The position numbers and the translations under genes are program-made. DNA of 8,241 nucleotides from Reyranella sp. GTDB taxonomy: Bacteria; Pseudomonadota; Alphaproteobacteria; Reyranellales; Reyranellaceae. The notes under the pieces were generated by a model. That model searched no databases. It was given only the letters and a program-made list of their open reading frames with translations, and had not been told where the DNA came from. Location of the stretch: assembly GCA_030681635.1 (NCBI GenBank), contig JAUXRT010000357.1, forward strand, positions 1-8,241, in the 5' to 3' direction. Positions 6,233 to 8,241 of this stretch are shown here, piece by piece (the stretch's first letter is position 1; each line of letters opens with the position of its first letter).

Positions 6233-7258
6233 ATGTTGAATAAAGTTTTGGCCGCCGGCGTCGCCGCGGTCACGCTGGCCGGTGTCGCCACGGCGGCATA
6301 CGCTGGCAAGGAACTCGACGCCATCAAGGCGCGCGGACAGCTCATCTGCGGCGTCAGCACCGGCGTCGCGGGCTTCGCGTCGGCCGACAGCCAGGGCAAG
6401 TGGACCGGGATCGATGTCGATGTCTGCCGCGCCGTCGCCGCCGCGATCTTCGGCGATTCCGAGAAGGTGAAGTACGTACCGACCACCGCCCAGCAGCGCT
6501 TCACGGCACTGCAGTCGGGCGAAGTCGACCTGCTCGTGCGCACCACGACCTACACGCTGACGCGCGACACGGCGCTCGGCTTCGACTTCACTGGCATCAA
6601 CTACTATGACGGCCAGGGCTTCATGGTGAACAAGAAGCTCGGCGTGAAGAGCGCCAAGGAGCTGAACGGCGCCACGGTCTGCGTCCAGCCGGGCACCACC
6701 ACCGAACTCAACCTCGCCGACTACTTCCGCGCCAACAAGATGACCTTCAAGCCGGTGGTCATCGAGAAGATCGAGGAAGTGCGCGCCGCGTTCTTCGCCG
6801 GCCGCTGCGACGTGTTCACGACCGACGCCTCGGGCCTCTACGCGACCCGCGCCGCCAACGCGCCGAAGCCGGAAGATTATATCATCCTGCCGGAGATCAT
6901 CTCCAAGGAGCCGCTGGGACCGGTGGTGCGCCACGGCGACAATCAGTTCGCCGATATCGTGCGCTGGTCGCTGTACGCCATGATCGAGGCCGAGGAATAC
7001 GGCATCACCTCGAAGAACGTCGACGAGATGATGAAAAGCGACAACCCGACGATCAAGCGCATCCTCGGCGTGACGCCGGGCATGGGCAAGGCCCTCGGCG
7101 TCGACGAGAAGTGGGTCTACAACATCGTCAAGCAGGTCGGTAACTACGGTGAGGTCTTCGAGCGCAACGTGGGCATGGGCTCGCCGCTCAAGATCGCCCG
7201 CGGCCAGAACGAGCTGTGGACCAAGGGCGGCCTGCAGTACGCCCCGCCGATTCGCTGA
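6233..7258 (+). CDS. Periplasmic amino-acid ABC transporter substrate-binding protein, Aap/Bzt type (copy 1)
   Basis: This 341-residue protein is of normal length for AapJ/BztA, the binding protein of the general L-amino-acid ABC importer. A signal peptide (residues 1-24, cleavage AYA|G) precedes the two-lobed domain. Family landmarks are LICGVSTGVAGFASAD, VDVCRAVAAAIFGD, QQRFTALQSGEVD, TLTRDTALGFDFTG, YYDGQGFMV, PGTTTELNLADYF, GRCDVFTTDASGLYA and the tail GLQYAPPIR. The arginine expected to bind the substrate carboxylate is R111 and the lobe-2 aspartate lies in TTDAS. In the binding loop (V102-R-T-T-T-Y-T) a valine replaces the serine I expect in AapJ (consensus SRNTTWT), which may change specificity. 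A strong terminator follows. No permease or ATPase genes are visible, so the transporter core lies elsewhere or beyond the second copy. Confidence 0.93.
   Translation: MLNKVLAAGVAAVTLAGVATAAYAGKELDAIKARGQLICGVSTGVAGFASADSQGKWTGIDVDVCRAVAAAIFGDSEKVKYVPTTAQQRFTALQSGEVDLLVRTTTYTLTRDTALGFDFTGINYYDGQGFMVNKKLGVKSAKELNGATVCVQPGTTTELNLADYFRANKMTFKPVVIEKIEEVRAAFFAGRCDVFTTDASGLYATRAANAPKPEDYIILPEIISKEPLGPVVRHGDNQFADIVRWSLYAMIEAEEYGITSKNVDEMMKSDNPTIKRILGVTPGMGKALGVDEKWVYNIVKQVGNYGEVFERNVGMGSPLKIARGQNELWTKGGLQYAPPIR
6305..7071 (+). repeat. Tandem gene duplication, copy 1 (partner 7466-8241)
   Basis: The mature-protein coding part aligns with 7466-8241 almost throughout, with a 9-bp insertion in the second copy. 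Identical DNA blocks include 6491-6529 (39 bp), 6601-6642 (42 bp), 6644-6676 (33 bp) and 6689-6769 (81 bp). Identity includes third codon positions. Signal-peptide and upstream DNA are not similar between copies. Confidence 0.9.
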
Positions 7259-7290
7259 TCTCCCTGCGACAGAAACCGGACTACCGAGAG

Positions 7291-7323
7291 CCGCCGCCCC
7301 GAAAGGGGCGGCGGTTTTCATTT
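7291..7323 (+). terminator. Strong rho-independent terminator after binding protein copy 1
   Basis: CCGCCGCCCC (7291-7300), GAAA tetraloop, and GGGGCGGCGG (7305-7314) form a perfect 10-bp all-GC stem followed by TTTTCATTT. It lies 32 nt after the stop codon at 7256-7258. The GNRA loop and T-tract make this the clearest terminator in the window, and it separates the two binding-protein genes. Confidence 0.92.
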
Positions 7324-7362
7324 GGCCTGTTGCTTGCCAGGGCGCCGGGGAGGACAATCCCT

Positions 7363-7386
7363 ATGGGGAAACGAACAGGGGCATAA
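7363..7386 (+). CDS. Possible 7-codon leader ORF (MGKRTGA) ahead of binding protein copy 2
   Basis: GGGGAGGA (7347-7354) is a strong Shine-Dalgarno sequence, but it lies too far upstream of the main gene at 7391 to serve it. It is 8-9 nt before an ATG at 7363 that opens ATG GGG AAA CGA ACA GGG GCA TAA. The stop ends 4 nt before the ATG of copy 2, a distance that permits coupled re-initiation. The main gene also has its own weaker site (AGGGG, 7377-7381). The peptide is too short to show homology; this rests only on site geometry. Confidence 0.35.
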   Translation: MGKRTGA

Positions 7387-7390
7387 AAAA

Positions 7391-8241
7391 ATGCGCAATA
7401 TCACCAAGGCGGTAACCGCCGGATTCTTCACGATCGCGCTCGGCGTCGCGGGCACGGCACAGGCCGGCAAGGAACTCGACGCCATCAAGGCGCGCGGCAG
7501 CCTCATCTGTGGCGTCGGAATCGGCACGGCCGGCTTCATGCTGTCCAACAGCCAGGGCAAGTGGGTCGGCCTGAACGTCGACGTCTGCCGCGCTGTCGCC
7601 GCCGCCATCTTCGGCGACGCCGACAAGGTGAAGTATGTGCCACTGACCTCGCAGCAGCGCTTCACGGCACTGCAGTCGGGCGAAGTCGACATGCTGTCCA
7701 ACAACACCACCGTCACGCTGACGCGCGACACGGCGCTCGGCTTCGACTTCACCGGCGTCACCTACTATGACGGCCAGGGCTTCATGGTGAACAAGAAGCT
7801 CGGTGTGAAGAGCGCCAAGGAGCTGAACGGCGCCACGATCTGCGTCGCTCCGGGCACCACCACCGAACTCAACCTCGCCGACTACTTCCGCGCCAACAAG
7901 ATGACCTTCAAGCCGGTGGTCATCGAGAAGGTCGACGAGGTTCGCGCCGCGTTCTTCTCCGGCCGCTGCGATGTCTACACCACGGACAATTCGAGCCTCT
8001 ATGCCACGCGGGCGGCGAACGTCCCGCCGCCGCAGACGGTGGATGATTTCATCATCCTCCCGGAAGTCATCTCCAAGGAGCCGCTGGGACCGGTGGTGCG
8101 CCATGGCGACAGCCAGTTCGCCGACATCGTGCGCTGGTCTCTGTTCGCCATGATCGAGGCCGAGGAATACGGAATCACCTCGAAGAACGTCGACGAGATG
8201 ATGAAAAGCGACAATCCCACGATCAAGCGCATCCTCGGCGT
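7391..8241 (+). CDS. Periplasmic amino-acid ABC transporter substrate-binding protein, Aap/Bzt type (copy 2, 3' end outside window)
   Basis: The frame is open from the ATG at 7391 to the window edge, giving 283 residues of an expected 340 or so. A signal peptide (residues 1-25, cleavage AQA|G) leads into a mature protein very like copy 1: QQRFTALQSGEVD, TLTRDTALGFDFTG, YYDGQGFMV, PGTTTELNLADYF, KEPLGPVVRHGD and EEYGITSKNVDEMM are shared. Differences cluster around the ligand site: GIGTAGFMLSNSQGKWVGLNVDVC in place of the STGVAGFASAD stretch, and S103-N-N-T-T-V-T in the binding loop. CVAPG replaces CVQPG, TTDNSS replaces TTDASG, and three residues are added in VPPPQTVDDFI. The carboxylate-binding arginine (R112) is kept, so it should still bind an amino acid, perhaps of another side-chain class. 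It has a separate 5' region behind a terminator and a possible leader ORF. Confidence 0.92.
   Translation, partial: MRNITKAVTAGFFTIALGVAGTAQAGKELDAIKARGSLICGVGIGTAGFMLSNSQGKWVGLNVDVCRAVAAAIFGDADKVKYVPLTSQQRFTALQSGEVDMLSNNTTVTLTRDTALGFDFTGVTYYDGQGFMVNKKLGVKSAKELNGATICVAPGTTTELNLADYFRANKMTFKPVVIEKVDEVRAAFFSGRCDVYTTDNSSLYATRAANVPPPQTVDDFIILPEVISKEPLGPVVRHGDSQFADIVRWSLFAMIEAEEYGITSKNVDEMMKSDNPTIKRILG
7466..8241 (+). repeat. Tandem gene duplication, copy 2 (partner 6305-7071)
   Basis: This is the counterpart of 6305-7071, cut by the window edge. The longest identical block is 7850-7930 (81 bp). Diverged patches alternate with these blocks, a mosaic that fits partial gene conversion between the copies. 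Confidence 0.9.

Noticed and set aside
6044..7357. 437-codon minus-strand open frame opposite binding protein copy 1, with a similar one at 7361-8104 opposite copy 2
   Set aside because: Both are antisense shadows of the duplicated gene. Their mutual similarity only reflects the duplication and does not show an antisense protein family.
7330..7364. Promoter for copy 2 with TTGCTT or TTGCCA as -35 and CCCTAT as -10
   Set aside because: Matches to consensus are poor and several equally weak pairs exist, so no promoter position can be supported.

Overview
The window is compact, GC-rich DNA with strong G/C at third codon positions. Gene content (an Aap/Bzt-type general amino-acid binding protein pair, an M81/MlrC peptidase, a pirin, an NDP-forming acyl-CoA synthetase alpha chain and an M23 peptidase) fits an alphaproteobacterium, probably a soil or freshwater heterotroph. 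The genus cannot be fixed from this sequence alone. It reads as chromosomal housekeeping and catabolic DNA. I see no transposase, integrase, CRISPR array, tRNA or rRNA.

Layout. Positions 1-528 hold the 3' half of a PLP enzyme of the D-cysteine desulfhydrase group. It is followed after 10 bp by an M81 (MlrC-type) metallopeptidase at 539-2074, and the two look like an operon. A pirin gene on the minus strand (2081-2959) converges on the peptidase, with only 6 bp between the stop codons; a perfect 8-bp hairpin sits across that junction. Pirin is divergent from an orphan alpha-type acyl-CoA synthetase (NDP-forming, 3013-4473), with a gap of only about 50 bp.

The one notable non-coding stretch is 4474-4678. 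It contains an AT-rich island bounded by two inverted DnaA-box-like 9-mers, with a small hairpin and T-tract between them, then a perfect 9-bp hairpin in the presumed leader of a secreted M23/LytM peptidase (4679-6085).

The right end carries two tandem copies of a periplasmic amino-acid-binding protein gene: 6233-7258, and 7391 onward, cut by the window edge. They are separated by a strong intrinsic terminator (7291-7323). The copies share identical DNA blocks of up to 81 bp, alternating with diverged patches that fall in the ligand-contact segments. This looks like recent duplication or gene conversion with selection for a different ligand.

The left-hand genes suggest amino-acid or small-peptide catabolism and the right-hand genes suggest amino-acid uptake, but no sequence evidence ties them into one regulon. 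I found no clearly new multi-gene system. The best leads are the mosaic binding-protein pair, the DnaA-box island, and the tiny leader ORF in front of the second binding protein.
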